DNA of 64,000 bases, from NCBI GenBank assembly GCA_944322325.1, contig CALUOQ010000004.1, forward strand, positions 1-64,000. The letters run 5' to 3'. The notes under the pieces are model-generated. The model saw only the letters and a list, made by a program, of their open reading frames with translations, was not told the DNA's origin and ran no database searches. Made by a program: the position numbers and the translations under genes. Positions 8,548-17,916 of the stretch are shown here, piece after piece (the stretch's first letter is position 1; the number at the start of each line of letters is the position of its first letter). Origin of the DNA: an uncultured Alloprevotella sp. GTDB taxonomy: Bacteria; Bacteroidota; Bacteroidia; Bacteroidales; Bacteroidaceae.

Positions 8548-10848
8548 ATGAAGAAAAAATGGCTTTCACTCATGCTGTCGCTGCTATTCGCCCTTCCGGC
8601 CGTAGCGGCACACGACTTCCGTATCGCCGACGGGAAGTTCCTGCTTGACGGTAAACCTTTCCAGTTCATTTGCGGTGAAATGCACTACCCCCGCATTCCG
8701 CAGGAGTACTGGCGCGACCGCATCCGTCGCGCCAAGGCGATGGGCATCAACACCGTCTCGGCTTACGTGTTCTGGAACTTTCACGAGCGCCAGCCGGGTC
8801 AGTTCGACTTCGAGGGCCAGGCCGACATCGCCAAGTTCGTCCGTACCGCGCAAGAGGAAGGTATGTACGTCGTGCTGCGCCCCGGGCCGTACGTCTGCGC
8901 CGAGTGGGACTTCGGCGGCTACCCCTACTGGCTCATGAAGAATAAAAAAATGATCTGGCGCAGCGACGACGAAGATTTTCTCGCCGCCTGCCGCCGCTAC
9001 ATCAACCGCTTGGGCAAGGAGCTGGCTCCGCTGACTGTCACCAACGGCGGCCCGATTCTCCTGGTCCAGGTCGAGAACGAGTATGGCTCCTACAGCAACG
9101 ACAAGGTCTACCTCGGCAAACTTCGCGACATGATTAAGGAGGCCGGGTTCAACGTCCCGCTCATCACGTGCGACGGTGCGGGCCAGATGCCTAACGGTAC
9201 GGTCGACGGCGCACTGCCCACAGTCAACGGAGCGGTGGGCGAGGACATCATCACCACTATCGACAAGCATCACCCGGGCGGCCCCTATTTCGTCGCGGAG
9301 TTCTATCCGGCGTGGTTCGACGTCTGGGGAAAACGTCACTCGCGGCGCCAGTTCGAAGGACCGGCGAAGCAGCTCGACTGGATGCTGAGCCACGACGTAT
9401 CGGTCAGCATGTACATGTTTCACGGCGGTACGAACTTCGCCTATACCAACGGCGCCAATGTCGCCCCGGTCTACGAGCCGCAGCCCACGAGCTACGACTA
9501 CGACGCGCCCCTCGGCGAGTACGGCAACGCCACGCCCAAGTATTACGCCTTCCGCGACGTCATCCAGAAGCACCTGCCCGCCGGCCAGAAGCTGCCCGAC
9601 GTCCCGGCCCCCAACCCCGTCACGTCGTTTGCCTCCGTCACCCTCACGGAGTGCGCCCCGCTCAGCAGCGCTTTCGGTCGCCGCGTCAAGTCCGACCGCC
9701 CGCTGACCATGGAGGACGTAGACCAGGACTTCGGCTACATCCACTACCAGACCGTCGTGCCCCGCGCCATGAAGGGCGTCCTCGCCGTTAAGGAACTGCG
9801 CGACTACGCCGTGGTGCTCGTCAACGGCAAGCAGGTAGGCAGCCTCGACCGCCGGCTGCGCCTCGACCGCATGGAGGTCGACATCCCCGCCGGCGCCACG
9901 CTCGAAATCCTCGTCGAGAACGTCGGTCGTGTCAACTACGGCGCAGCCCTGCTCGACAACCACAAGGGCATCACCGACCGCGTCACGATTGGCGGCACCG
10001 AGCTCCGCGGCTGGACGGTCACTCCCCTGCCCCTCTACCGCGCCGTCGTCTCGCGCCTCGACTGGCATAAGGGCGACATTCAGGGCCAGCCGGCCTTCTT
10101 CCGCGGCACTTTCCACCTCGACAAGGCTGCCGACACCTTCCTCGACACCCGCGGTTGGGGCAAGGGCGCCGTCTGGGTCAACGGACGCTCCGTGGGCAAG
10201 TACTGGAACATAGGCCCGCAACAGACGCTCTACCTGCCCGGACCGTGGCTCAAGGAGGGCGAAAACGAGGTCGTCGTCTTCGCCATGGAGAACACCGGAC
10301 AGCGCACCCTCGCCGGCCTCTCCGAGCCCATCCTCGACGAACTCGGTAAGGACCCCAACGCCGGCAAGCGCGTCGGACGCGCCGCTCAGGGCGACCCCAT
10401 CATCGAGGAGGGCGACAAAATCCTTTCCGGAACAATGAAGCGGGCCGACAGTGAGCAGTACTTCCCCTTCACGTCGACGCGCACGCTTCGCCATCTTTGC
10501 ATTGAGGTCACTTCGGGCTACGACGGCAAGCATTCGTGTCTCAGCGAGGTAAGTTTAATCGGCGCCGACGGCAAGCCGCTCCCCAAAGACGGCTGGACCA
10601 TCGTCTACGCCAACTCCGAGGAACCCGTTGAGGGCGATGCCGAGCTCATCTGCGACGGCGACAGCCGCACCTACTGGCACTCGAAGTGGAGGGACAACCC
10701 CACGCCCTTCCCCCACCGCGTCATCATCGACCTCGGCGAGATTCAGACCGTCAAGGGCATCGAGCTGCGCCAGCGCGACGCCACTCAGCCCGCCTGCGTC
10801 AAGGACTTCAACATCTACGGTCGGCCGCAGTTCTTCCTCTACAAGTAA
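8548..10848 (+). CDS. Secreted GH35 beta-galactosidase with C-terminal F5/8 type C-like domain
   Basis: A 766-residue exported glycoside hydrolase family 35 enzyme that should remove terminal beta-galactose from host or plant glycans. The signal peptide is residues 1-20 (MKKKWLSLMLSLLFALPAVA). The catalytic barrel contains YVFWNFHE, GPYVCAEW and GGYPYWLM; the acid/base is E178 in VENEYG and the nucleophile E251 in FVAEFYPAWFD. Beta-sandwich domains follow, with a jelly-roll segment FFRGTFHLDKAADTFLDTRG typical of GH35. Residues about 630-765 look like a discoidin (F5/8C) sugar-binding domain. The frame continues upstream in the YgiQ gene, but the ATG at 8548 starts the signal peptide. It stands 56 bp after ygiQ and is followed by a strong terminator. 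Confidence 0.95.
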   Translation: MKKKWLSLMLSLLFALPAVAAHDFRIADGKFLLDGKPFQFICGEMHYPRIPQEYWRDRIRRAKAMGINTVSAYVFWNFHERQPGQFDFEGQADIAKFVRTAQEEGMYVVLRPGPYVCAEWDFGGYPYWLMKNKKMIWRSDDEDFLAACRRYINRLGKELAPLTVTNGGPILLVQVENEYGSYSNDKVYLGKLRDMIKEAGFNVPLITCDGAGQMPNGTVDGALPTVNGAVGEDIITTIDKHHPGGPYFVAEFYPAWFDVWGKRHSRRQFEGPAKQLDWMLSHDVSVSMYMFHGGTNFAYTNGANVAPVYEPQPTSYDYDAPLGEYGNATPKYYAFRDVIQKHLPAGQKLPDVPAPNPVTSFASVTLTECAPLSSAFGRRVKSDRPLTMEDVDQDFGYIHYQTVVPRAMKGVLAVKELRDYAVVLVNGKQVGSLDRRLRLDRMEVDIPAGATLEILVENVGRVNYGAALLDNHKGITDRVTIGGTELRGWTVTPLPLYRAVVSRLDWHKGDIQGQPAFFRGTFHLDKAADTFLDTRGWGKGAVWVNGRSVGKYWNIGPQQTLYLPGPWLKEGENEVVVFAMENTGQRTLAGLSEPILDELGKDPNAGKRVGRAAQGDPIIEEGDKILSGTMKRADSEQYFPFTSTRTLRHLCIEVTSGYDGKHSCLSEVSLIGADGKPLPKDGWTIVYANSEEPVEGDAELICDGDSRTYWHSKWRDNPTPFPHRVIIDLGEIQTVKGIELRQRDATQPACVKDFNIYGRPQFFLYK

Positions 10849-10877
10849 CCGGCTGACGCAGCGCCCCTCTGCCCATC

Positions 10878-10926
10878 AGCGGCGCCGTTCCGGTCACCAC
10901 CCGGAGCGGCGCCGCTGTCGGTTTTA
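10878..10926 (+). terminator. Hairpin terminator after the GH35 gene
   Basis: AGCGGCGCCG and CGGCGCCGCT form the outer stem (10878-10915) with an inner TCCGG/CCGGA pair, followed shortly by GGTTTT. It separates the GH35 gene from the alpha-2-macroglobulin gene. Confidence 0.75.
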
Positions 10927-11001
10927 AGCTATTTTTTGTGGTCGAAAGCGCCGCTTCGGTTTTTTCTTGCTTCCTTTGTACGCACGAAAAAAGCAACCGT
11001 C

Positions 11002-14000
11002 ATGAACAAACGCCTCCTGCTTTGCCTCTCCGCGACACTCATCGCCCTCCTCGCACCCGCACAAAGTTTCAACAAGCTCTGGAAACAATACGACGCAGCC
11101 CGCCGGGCCGACCGTCCGCGGACAGCCCTCACCGTCGCCCGCGAAGTGGCGCGCAAGGCGCTCGACGAAGGCAACAACGGCCAGCTCGTCAAGGCCCTCT
11201 TCGCCGAGCGTCAGCAGCTCGGCACCCTTTCGCCCGACAGTCTCAGCGCCGCCACGGCCCGCCTTGAGCGCCTCGCAGCCGCCGAGCAGCGCCCGACGCT
11301 CCGCGCGGTGTTCCACTCGTTGCTGGCGGAGCTCTGCCGCGACCGCGCGTGGACCGACACGGCGCGCGCCCGCCGGGCGGCGGACCACTACCGCGCCTCC
11401 GTCGCCCCCTTCGCCGAGCTGGCCGCCGCCAGCGCCGAGGACTTCGTGCCCGCCGCCGTGACGGGCAAGGACAGCCGTTACTTCCGTCACGACCTGCTCA
11501 GCCTTCTCGGCCGCCGGGCCGCCGACGGATTCCACGTCCTCCAGCTCCCGGACGAAAGCCGTGCCCTCTCGGCCCGCCTCGTCCGTCACTACGCCGACGC
11601 CGGGCTGCGCGAGGCCGTCCTGCTCCTTACGCTCGACTCCATCGGCCGCGAACCCATAGGCGGCAACAACCTGCCGCTCACGCAGCGACCTGCCTTCAAC
11701 GCCCTCAACCGGCTGGCCGAACAGTACGAAGACCTTGACCTGAACGTCGAAACCTACATCGCGCTCACCAATCTGCCCGCCCGCGACGAGCGCGACGACT
11801 CCCTGCGCCTTGCCCTCGCCCGCCGCGGCCTCGACCTCTATGGCCGCACGAAGCGGGCCGACGAGTTGCGCAACGTCATCGCCGCCATCGAGCGGACCAC
11901 GGCAACGATAGAATTTCCCGTCGCAGCGACAGAAAAAACAAGTACTACGATAGAAAATTCTATCGCTGCGACAGGAATTTCTATCGCAGCGACAGGAAAA
12001 ACGGGGACTACACTTGTATCGACGCCCTCCGGCGACGGACTCGGACTGCGCGGCGCGGCTTACGCCTACCCCGGTCAGCCCTTTGCCGTAACCCTGCGCC
12101 ACAAGAACCTGGCGTCGGCCCGCATCCGCTTCTATCGCCTGCCCGACGCGCGCCCGGGGGTCTACCGCAACCGCGAACCGTTCGAACTGCTCATCAAGGG
12201 GCTCGCGCCCGTGCTGACCTGCGACTTGCGGCCCACGCCCGGCCCCGCATGGCAAACGCGCACTGACACCCTCGTCCTCAGCCTCGACCGGCCGGGCCGC
12301 TACGTAGTGGCGCTCGAAATCGACAAGGACCACACGACGTACGACAGGCTGACGCTGAGCCGCTACCAGCTGCTCAGCCTACAGACGTCCGTCCCGGGCA
12401 CGCGCCTCGCCGTGGTCGACCGCCGCAGCGGGCGCCCCGTCCCCGGCGTCGCGCTCTACCGCTATGCCGACGGGCACTTCACGCACATCACGGACAGCGT
12501 CCTGACGGACCACATCGGCACCGCCCAGTTCCCCGACCGCAAGGAGGGCGGCGTGGTCTGCCTCGCCACGCCCGAGGGCAACTACGCCACGTGCTACGTA
12601 GGCCGGTCGCAGAACTACTCGGCATCCTCATCCCTGCGCCAGACTACGCTCGTCTACACCGACCGTGCCGTCTATCGTCCCGGACAGGACGTCCGCTTCA
12701 GCCTCGTGCGCTACGCCCAGCGCGGTGACAGCCTCCGCACCGTCTGCGGCGACCGCGTAGTCGTGCGCCTCGTCGACACGAACCAGCGCACCCTCGCCAC
12801 CGACACCCTCGTCACCGACGCGTTCGGTATGGCCGCCGACACGATGCGCCTGCCCGCCGCCTGCCTGCCGGGCCGCTTTGCCCTCGTGGCCGGGGAGCAG
12901 CGCCAGTCGTTCCGCGTGGAGGAGTACAAGCGACCGACGTTTACCGCCGAGCTCGCCGTGCCCGACACAGCCTACGGCCCCGGCGAAAGCGTCGTGCTCC
13001 GCGGCACGGCCCTCACGTACAACGGCGTCCCCGTGGCCGACGCCACGGTGCGCTTCACCATCAACGCACTGCCCAACTACTGGATCAGGCGCTCCGTCAT
13101 TCCCACCGGCGCCCCCCCCGCCCCCGTCACCGACTCCACCACGACCGACGCTCAGGGCCGCTTCGCCATCGGGCTGCACGCCACGCTGCCCCCCAGCGAC
13201 AACCCCGACGCCCAGCGCGGTTACCGCTACTCGGTCAGCGCCACCGTCACCGCCCCCAACGGCGAAAGTGCCGAGGCCAGCGCCCACCTCGTCGTCAACC
13301 GCTACGCCAGCACGCTGTCCGCCGTCTGGCCCGCCACCCTGTGCGCCGAAACACTGCCGCAGCTTACTTTTTATCAGTACAACGCCAACCGCCAGAACCT
13401 CACGGCGCGCGGCGAATACGTCGTGCTGCGCCAGGGCCGCGAAGTGGCGCGCGACACGTTCCTGACGGGCCGTCCCTTCCACCCCGACGCGCTGGCCGCC
13501 CTGACGTCCGGCCCGTATAAGGTCGTCAGCCGCCTCGTCGGCACCACGTCGCCCGTCCTGACCGACACCGCCGACGTATTCCTTTTCAACAACACCGACC
13601 CGCGCCTGCCCGACGGGGTGCCCTATCGCTTCCACGCCGCACAAAGCGAGCGCCGCGACAGCGCCACACTCTACCTGAGCCTGCCCGACTCGGCCCACGT
13701 CTACGTCGACGTCGTCACCAGCAGCGGCGAGGTCACCCACAGCTTGCTTGCCGCGCCGTCCAACGTACTCCGTATTCCTTTCAACTACCGACCGGAATAC
13801 GGCGACGGCGCCACGATTTCCCTGGCCTTCGTCAGTGAGGGCAAGGTCTACACCCACTCGCACTGCATCTATAAGCCCGAACCCCGGAAGCAGTTGCGCC
13901 TCCGCTGGACGACGTTCCGCAGCCGCCTGCGTCCGGGCCAGGACGAAGAGTGGCGCCTGCGCGTGACGCATCCCGACGGCCGGCCCGCCACGGCGGCCCT

Positions 14001-16716
14001 GACGGCCACGCTCTACGACGCCTCGCTCGACCGCTTCGCCTCGCTCTTCTGGCCGGCCAGCCTGTCGTTCACGCGCAACGTGCCCTTTGCCTGGTGGTCG
14101 GGCGACGGTTGGTCGTTCTCGCTCTCCGCCATGCGTCAGGCCGACTACCTCAACGTCGACCGGCTCCGTTTCGACCATTTCGACACCAGCCTGACGGGCC
14201 CCTATCGCCTCGTTACGGCCCGACAGCGCGCCGGGAGCGACAGCGGCGCGCCGACCCTGCTATACGCCGCAGCCAGCGGCCGCGCCAACATGGCGCTGGC
14301 TGAATCCTCCATTGCCCCCAAGGGTCGCGCCCTCACGGCGAAGCAGGTGGGCGGCGTGGCGGACATGGCGGCCGACGAGGCGATGGAAGCCGGCACGACG
14401 CCGACACTGCGCACGGACTTTGCCGAAACGGCCTACTTCGCCCCTGCGCTACGCACGGACGCCGACGGCGAGGTGACGCTCAGCTTCACCCTGCCCCAGA
14501 GCCTTACGCGATGGAACTTCCGCGCCGTGGCCCACACGGCGGCCATGGATATCGGCGTGCTCGACACGACGGTCGTCGCCACGAAGGACTTCACCGTGAC
14601 GCCCAACCTGCCGCGCTTCCTGCGCAGCGGCGACGCCACGACCTTGCCCGTCACGCTGCGCAACCTCACCGACGCCCCGGCCAGCGGTACGGTGCGACTC
14701 GTCCTGGCCGACGCCGCGAGCGGCCGCACCGTCAGCACCGCCACGCGCCCCTTCAGCCTCGCGGCCGGCGCGCAAGGAAGCGTCACGTTCGACTGCCGCG
14801 CCGACGCGACCCACCCCCTGCTCGTCTGTCGCGTCGTAGCCGAGAGTGAGCGATTCAGCGACGGCGAAGAACACTACCTGCCGGTGCTTTCGAACGACGT
14901 GATGCTGACGAACAGCGTACCGTTCACTGCCGAACGAGCCGGCACCACGACGTTCGACCTCTCGGCCCTTGCGATGGGCAAAAACCGCCGCCCGCTGGAC
15001 CACACGCTGACGGTAGAAATGACGGCGCGCCCGGAGTGGGCCGCCGTGGCCGCCCTGCCCGCCCTCGCGGAGCCGGGGCGCGACGACGCGTTCTCGCTGG
15101 CCGCCTCGTACTACGCCCTGACGCTCGGTGCGGACCTTGCGCGGACCAATCCTAAAGTCAGCGAGGCGCTGCTCAAGTGGCGCGACGCCGACAACCGGAT
15201 GGCCGACAGCGAATCGCCCCTCCGCCGCAACGCCGACCTGCGGCAGCTCGTCGTCGAAGAGACGCCGTGGCTGGCCGTCGCCGACGAGGAGCGCGAAAAC
15301 CGCCGTCACCTGGCCGACCTGCTCGACACGGCACTCGTCGACCTCCATCGCTACAGTGCGCTCGACCGACTCGGCGACTTGCAAAACGCCGACGGCTCGT
15401 GGTCGTGGTTCAAAGGCATGACGGGCTCGACGGGCGTAACGCTTGACGTCACCACCATGCTGGCACGCCTTCAGGCCCTTGCCGGTGACCCGCGCGCCGC
15501 CACCCTCGTCCAGCGCGCGGCCGCCTTCCTCGACCGCCGCATGGCCGACGAGGTCAAGCAGCTGCGCGATGCGAAAGACCCGCGCCTCTCCAGCCACGCC
15601 ATACGCTACCTCTACCTCAACGCCCTCACCGGCCGTAAACTCGAAGGCGACGCGGCCGACAACGCCGACTACCTCCTGAAACTGCTGCGGCAGCCCGGCA
15701 CGGGCGCCTCGCTGACCGACAAGGCCCTGACGGCGACGACGCTCAGCCTGCTCGGCGACTACGACGCCGCACGGGAACGCCTCGCCAGCCTGGAGGAATA
15801 CCTCGTCGAACAACCGGGCATGGGCTGTACCTTCGACGCGGCGCGCGGACCGTGGACCCGCACCTCCGACCTGCTCAGCGCCCACACGGCTTACCTCGAG
15901 GCCGCCCTGCGCACGGCGCCGACTGCCTCGACGAAATTCATCGACGGCGTGCGGAAATGGATGGTACTGACGCGACAAACGACCTACTGGGACGACCCGC
16001 GCCAAGCCGCCGATGCGGTTTACGCCCTCTTCTGCCAGTCGCCCCTGAGCAGCCGTCGCCTTTACCTCGGCAGCACCAACCGCCTGCCCTCGTTGCGCCT
16101 CGAAACCGCCGACGGCCGCCGGCACGACGTGAACGTGACGGCCGAAACAGCCAGCGCCGTGATGGGCTATGCGCGGTTCGACGTCCGCCTCGACAAGGAC
16201 GACGCCCTGCCCGTCCGCCTCACCGTGGAGCAGGCCGACAGCGGCCTCACCTGCGGCGCGGTCTACGCCCGCTATGTCGTGCCGGCTGCCGAGGCCGACG
16301 AGGCCGCCACGGGCATCGCCGTAGAGCGTTTTCTCGAAGTGTGGCGCGACGGCCGCTGGACCTCGGCCGACGGCATGCGCATCCAGACCGGCGAACGCCT
16401 GCGCACCCGCTACGTCCTGACGGCCGACCGCGACTTCGATTTCGTCTGCCTCAAGGCCACGCGACCCGCCTGCCTCGAACCGCGCCGTCCGCTCAGCGGC
16501 TACACGGCCCAGGGCGGCACGGCCTGCTACCGCGCCTGCCTCGACGCCTCGACGCGTTACTACTTCGACCACTTGGGCAAGGGCCGTCACGAGCTGACCG
16601 ACGAGTTCACCGCCGACCGCCCCGGCACGTACTCCTGCGGCCTCGCCGAGGTTCGCAGCTGCTACGCCCCGGAGTTCGGAGGCCGCACCAGCGAACAAAT
16701 TCTCCTTTGCGAATAA
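11002..16716 (+). CDS. Alpha-2-macroglobulin family protein lacking the thioester, with an in-frame palindromic-repeat insert
   Basis: A 1904-residue exported protein (signal peptide MNKRLLLCLSATLIALLAPAQ), probably a periplasmic or surface protease-trapping protein. An N-terminal helical region (to about 295) is followed by macroglobulin domains (MG2-type PGQPFAVTL and VYRPGQDVRF segments), the conserved EYKRPTF motif, an A2M segment (LPQSLTRWNFRAVAHT) and an alpha-toroid with QNADGSWSWFKGM. No CxEQ thioester is present where one is expected; the site reads ALAEPGRDDAFSLA. Residues about 299-339 are encoded by a copy of the dispersed palindromic repeat (TSTTIENSIAATGISIAATG...), which looks like an insertion in the linker before the first macroglobulin domain. 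The frame is open upstream, but the ATG at 11002 starts the signal peptide; a TTCCTTTG box at 10971 may be its promoter. Confidence 0.9.
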   Translation: MNKRLLLCLSATLIALLAPAQSFNKLWKQYDAARRADRPRTALTVAREVARKALDEGNNGQLVKALFAERQQLGTLSPDSLSAATARLERLAAAEQRPTLRAVFHSLLAELCRDRAWTDTARARRAADHYRASVAPFAELAAASAEDFVPAAVTGKDSRYFRHDLLSLLGRRAADGFHVLQLPDESRALSARLVRHYADAGLREAVLLLTLDSIGREPIGGNNLPLTQRPAFNALNRLAEQYEDLDLNVETYIALTNLPARDERDDSLRLALARRGLDLYGRTKRADELRNVIAAIERTTATIEFPVAATEKTSTTIENSIAATGISIAATGKTGTTLVSTPSGDGLGLRGAAYAYPGQPFAVTLRHKNLASARIRFYRLPDARPGVYRNREPFELLIKGLAPVLTCDLRPTPGPAWQTRTDTLVLSLDRPGRYVVALEIDKDHTTYDRLTLSRYQLLSLQTSVPGTRLAVVDRRSGRPVPGVALYRYADGHFTHITDSVLTDHIGTAQFPDRKEGGVVCLATPEGNYATCYVGRSQNYSASSSLRQTTLVYTDRAVYRPGQDVRFSLVRYAQRGDSLRTVCGDRVVVRLVDTNQRTLATDTLVTDAFGMAADTMRLPAACLPGRFALVAGEQRQSFRVEEYKRPTFTAELAVPDTAYGPGESVVLRGTALTYNGVPVADATVRFTINALPNYWIRRSVIPTGAPPAPVTDSTTTDAQGRFAIGLHATLPPSDNPDAQRGYRYSVSATVTAPNGESAEASAHLVVNRYASTLSAVWPATLCAETLPQLTFYQYNANRQNLTARGEYVVLRQGREVARDTFLTGRPFHPDALAALTSGPYKVVSRLVGTTSPVLTDTADVFLFNNTDPRLPDGVPYRFHAAQSERRDSATLYLSLPDSAHVYVDVVTSSGEVTHSLLAAPSNVLRIPFNYRPEYGDGATISLAFVSEGKVYTHSHCIYKPEPRKQLRLRWTTFRSRLRPGQDEEWRLRVTHPDGRPATAALTATLYDASLDRFASLFWPASLSFTRNVPFAWWSGDGWSFSLSAMRQADYLNVDRLRFDHFDTSLTGPYRLVTARQRAGSDSGAPTLLYAAASGRANMALAESSIAPKGRALTAKQVGGVADMAADEAMEAGTTPTLRTDFAETAYFAPALRTDADGEVTLSFTLPQSLTRWNFRAVAHTAAMDIGVLDTTVVATKDFTVTPNLPRFLRSGDATTLPVTLRNLTDAPASGTVRLVLADAASGRTVSTATRPFSLAAGAQGSVTFDCRADATHPLLVCRVVAESERFSDGEEHYLPVLSNDVMLTNSVPFTAERAGTTTFDLSALAMGKNRRPLDHTLTVEMTARPEWAAVAALPALAEPGRDDAFSLAASYYALTLGADLARTNPKVSEALLKWRDADNRMADSESPLRRNADLRQLVVEETPWLAVADEERENRRHLADLLDTALVDLHRYSALDRLGDLQNADGSWSWFKGMTGSTGVTLDVTTMLARLQALAGDPRAATLVQRAAAFLDRRMADEVKQLRDAKDPRLSSHAIRYLYLNALTGRKLEGDAADNADYLLKLLRQPGTGASLTDKALTATTLSLLGDYDAARERLASLEEYLVEQPGMGCTFDAARGPWTRTSDLLSAHTAYLEAALRTAPTASTKFIDGVRKWMVLTRQTTYWDDPRQAADAVYALFCQSPLSSRRLYLGSTNRLPSLRLETADGRRHDVNVTAETASAVMGYARFDVRLDKDDALPVRLTVEQADSGLTCGAVYARYVVPAAEADEAATGIAVERFLEVWRDGRWTSADGMRIQTGERLRTRYVLTADRDFDFVCLKATRPACLEPRRPLSGYTAQGGTACYRACLDASTRYYFDHLGKGRHELTDEFTADRPGTYSCGLAEVRSCYAPEFGGRTSEQILLCE
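11897..12018. repeat. Modular palindromic repeat, copy 1 (inside the alpha-2-macroglobulin gene)
   Basis: Contains ACAAGTACTACGATAG, TCTATCGCTGCGACAGG, TCTATCGCAGCGACAGG and a GGGGACTACACTTGT end. The modules are the same as in seven other loci. Read in frame by the host gene with no stop codon. Confidence 0.9.
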
Positions 16717-16736
16717 TCTCAAAACTACTTTCATAC

Positions 16737-17813
16737 ATGTTACGTAAACGAACGTTCTTATTCTCGCTGGCCTTGACGGCCACACTCGCCGCGACGGCCC
16801 AGCAGGCCGTAGAGCTGAAGCAGGAAAAGCTTTCGAAATGGGACATCGGTACTGCCAACTACAGCGGCATCGCCCCGGTCGGCGACGGCCGCTACCTGCT
16901 GGTCAGCGACAAGGAGCCGTCCGACGGATTTTTCATTTTCACTATCAAACAGGACCCGACGACAGGCGAGATCACCGACGTCGTCATGAACGGCTGGAAG
17001 GGCAATGCGACGCCCGAGGTCGACGCCTACGGCTTCACCGTGCGCGACTGTGAAGGCATCGCCTACGTCCCGTCGACGCAAACCGCCTACATCAGCGGCG
17101 AGGGCGACCAGGCGATTCTCGAGTACAGCATGGAGGGCCAGCCCACGGGCCGACGGCTCAACGTACCGGGCATCTTCGGCCGCGACAAGATAGTGTTCAA
17201 CATGGGCTTCGAGGCGCTGAGCTACTCGCCCGCGACGCACCGCTTCTGGACCACTACCGAAAGCTCGCTCAAGGCCGACGCCGACGTAGCCGGTCCCGAC
17301 GCCCCGACGGCGCAGAACCTGCTCCGTATCCAGTCGTTCGACGACAATCTGCAGCCCGTCGCCCAGTATGCCTACCGCATGGACCGCGGACGCAGCGAGG
17401 ACTTCGGCAAGTACTACACCCTCGGCGTTCCCGACGTCACCGCGCTGCCCAGCGGACGCCTGCTGGTGCTCGAGCGCGAACTGAACGTAACGAACGGCTA
17501 CATGGGCTCGGAGGTCGTGTGCAAACTCTTCCTCGTAGATCCGACGCAGTCCTGGCAAATCGACAGCTCGGTAAACCTGGCGTCGCTCGACCCTAACAAA
17601 TACATGATCAAGAAGCTGCTGCTTCGCTTCACCACCCAGATCAATCCCTTCCGTCAAAGCTACGCGAACTACGAGGGCATGTGTCTGGGCGCGAAGCTCG
17701 CCGACGGGCGTCAGACGCTGCTCATGGTGAGCGACTCGCAAGGCGGTTACAGAAAAGGGCCAGTGCAGTTGAAGGACTGGATCAAGGTGGTCATCCTCCC
17801 GGACGAGGCGTAG
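16737..17813 (+). CDS. Exported esterase-like/phytase-like family protein
   Basis: A 358-residue exported protein. The signal peptide is MLRKRTFLFSLALTATLAATAQQ; the ATG at 16737 is used because the upstream part of the frame lies within the preceding gene. The repeated Gly/Asp-rich strands (GIAPVGDGRYLLVSDKEP, DCEGIAYVPSTQTAYISGEGD, FEALSYSPATHRFWTTTESS, NYEGMCLGAKLADGRQTLLMVSDSQ) suggest a beta-propeller and match the 'esterase-like activity of phytase' family (PF13449, by recollection). It would act on phosphate or ester substrates in the periplasm, but the true substrate is unknown. It follows the alpha-2-macroglobulin gene by 20 bp and is likely co-transcribed. A bidirectional terminator lies 33 bp beyond it. 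Confidence 0.85.
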   Translation: MLRKRTFLFSLALTATLAATAQQAVELKQEKLSKWDIGTANYSGIAPVGDGRYLLVSDKEPSDGFFIFTIKQDPTTGEITDVVMNGWKGNATPEVDAYGFTVRDCEGIAYVPSTQTAYISGEGDQAILEYSMEGQPTGRRLNVPGIFGRDKIVFNMGFEALSYSPATHRFWTTTESSLKADADVAGPDAPTAQNLLRIQSFDDNLQPVAQYAYRMDRGRSEDFGKYYTLGVPDVTALPSGRLLVLERELNVTNGYMGSEVVCKLFLVDPTQSWQIDSSVNLASLDPNKYMIKKLLLRFTTQINPFRQSYANYEGMCLGAKLADGRQTLLMVSDSQGGYRKGPVQLKDWIKVVILPDEA

Positions 17814-17846
17814 ACCGCACGCCCCGCAGCGACATGCGTCCCAAAC

Positions 17847-17896
17847 AAAGTGCGGGCGCCGGCTCTGTCAACGACAGGACCGGCGCCCGCACTTTT
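17847..17896. terminator. Bidirectional terminator between convergent genes
   Basis: AAAGTGCGGGCGCCGG pairs with CCGGCGCCCGCACTTT, with inner CTGTC/GACAG around AACG. A-run and T-run flank it on both strands, serving the phytase-like gene (+) and the DUF4832 gene (-). Confidence 0.92.
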
Positions 17897-17916
17897 CAGG
17901 CAAGGCCAGGACGGCG

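Noticed and set aside
14449-16785. 778-codon and other long minus-strand frames opposite the alpha-2-macroglobulin
   Set aside because: Shadow of third-position GC in the real gene; Arg/Gly/Ala/Val-rich products without domains.
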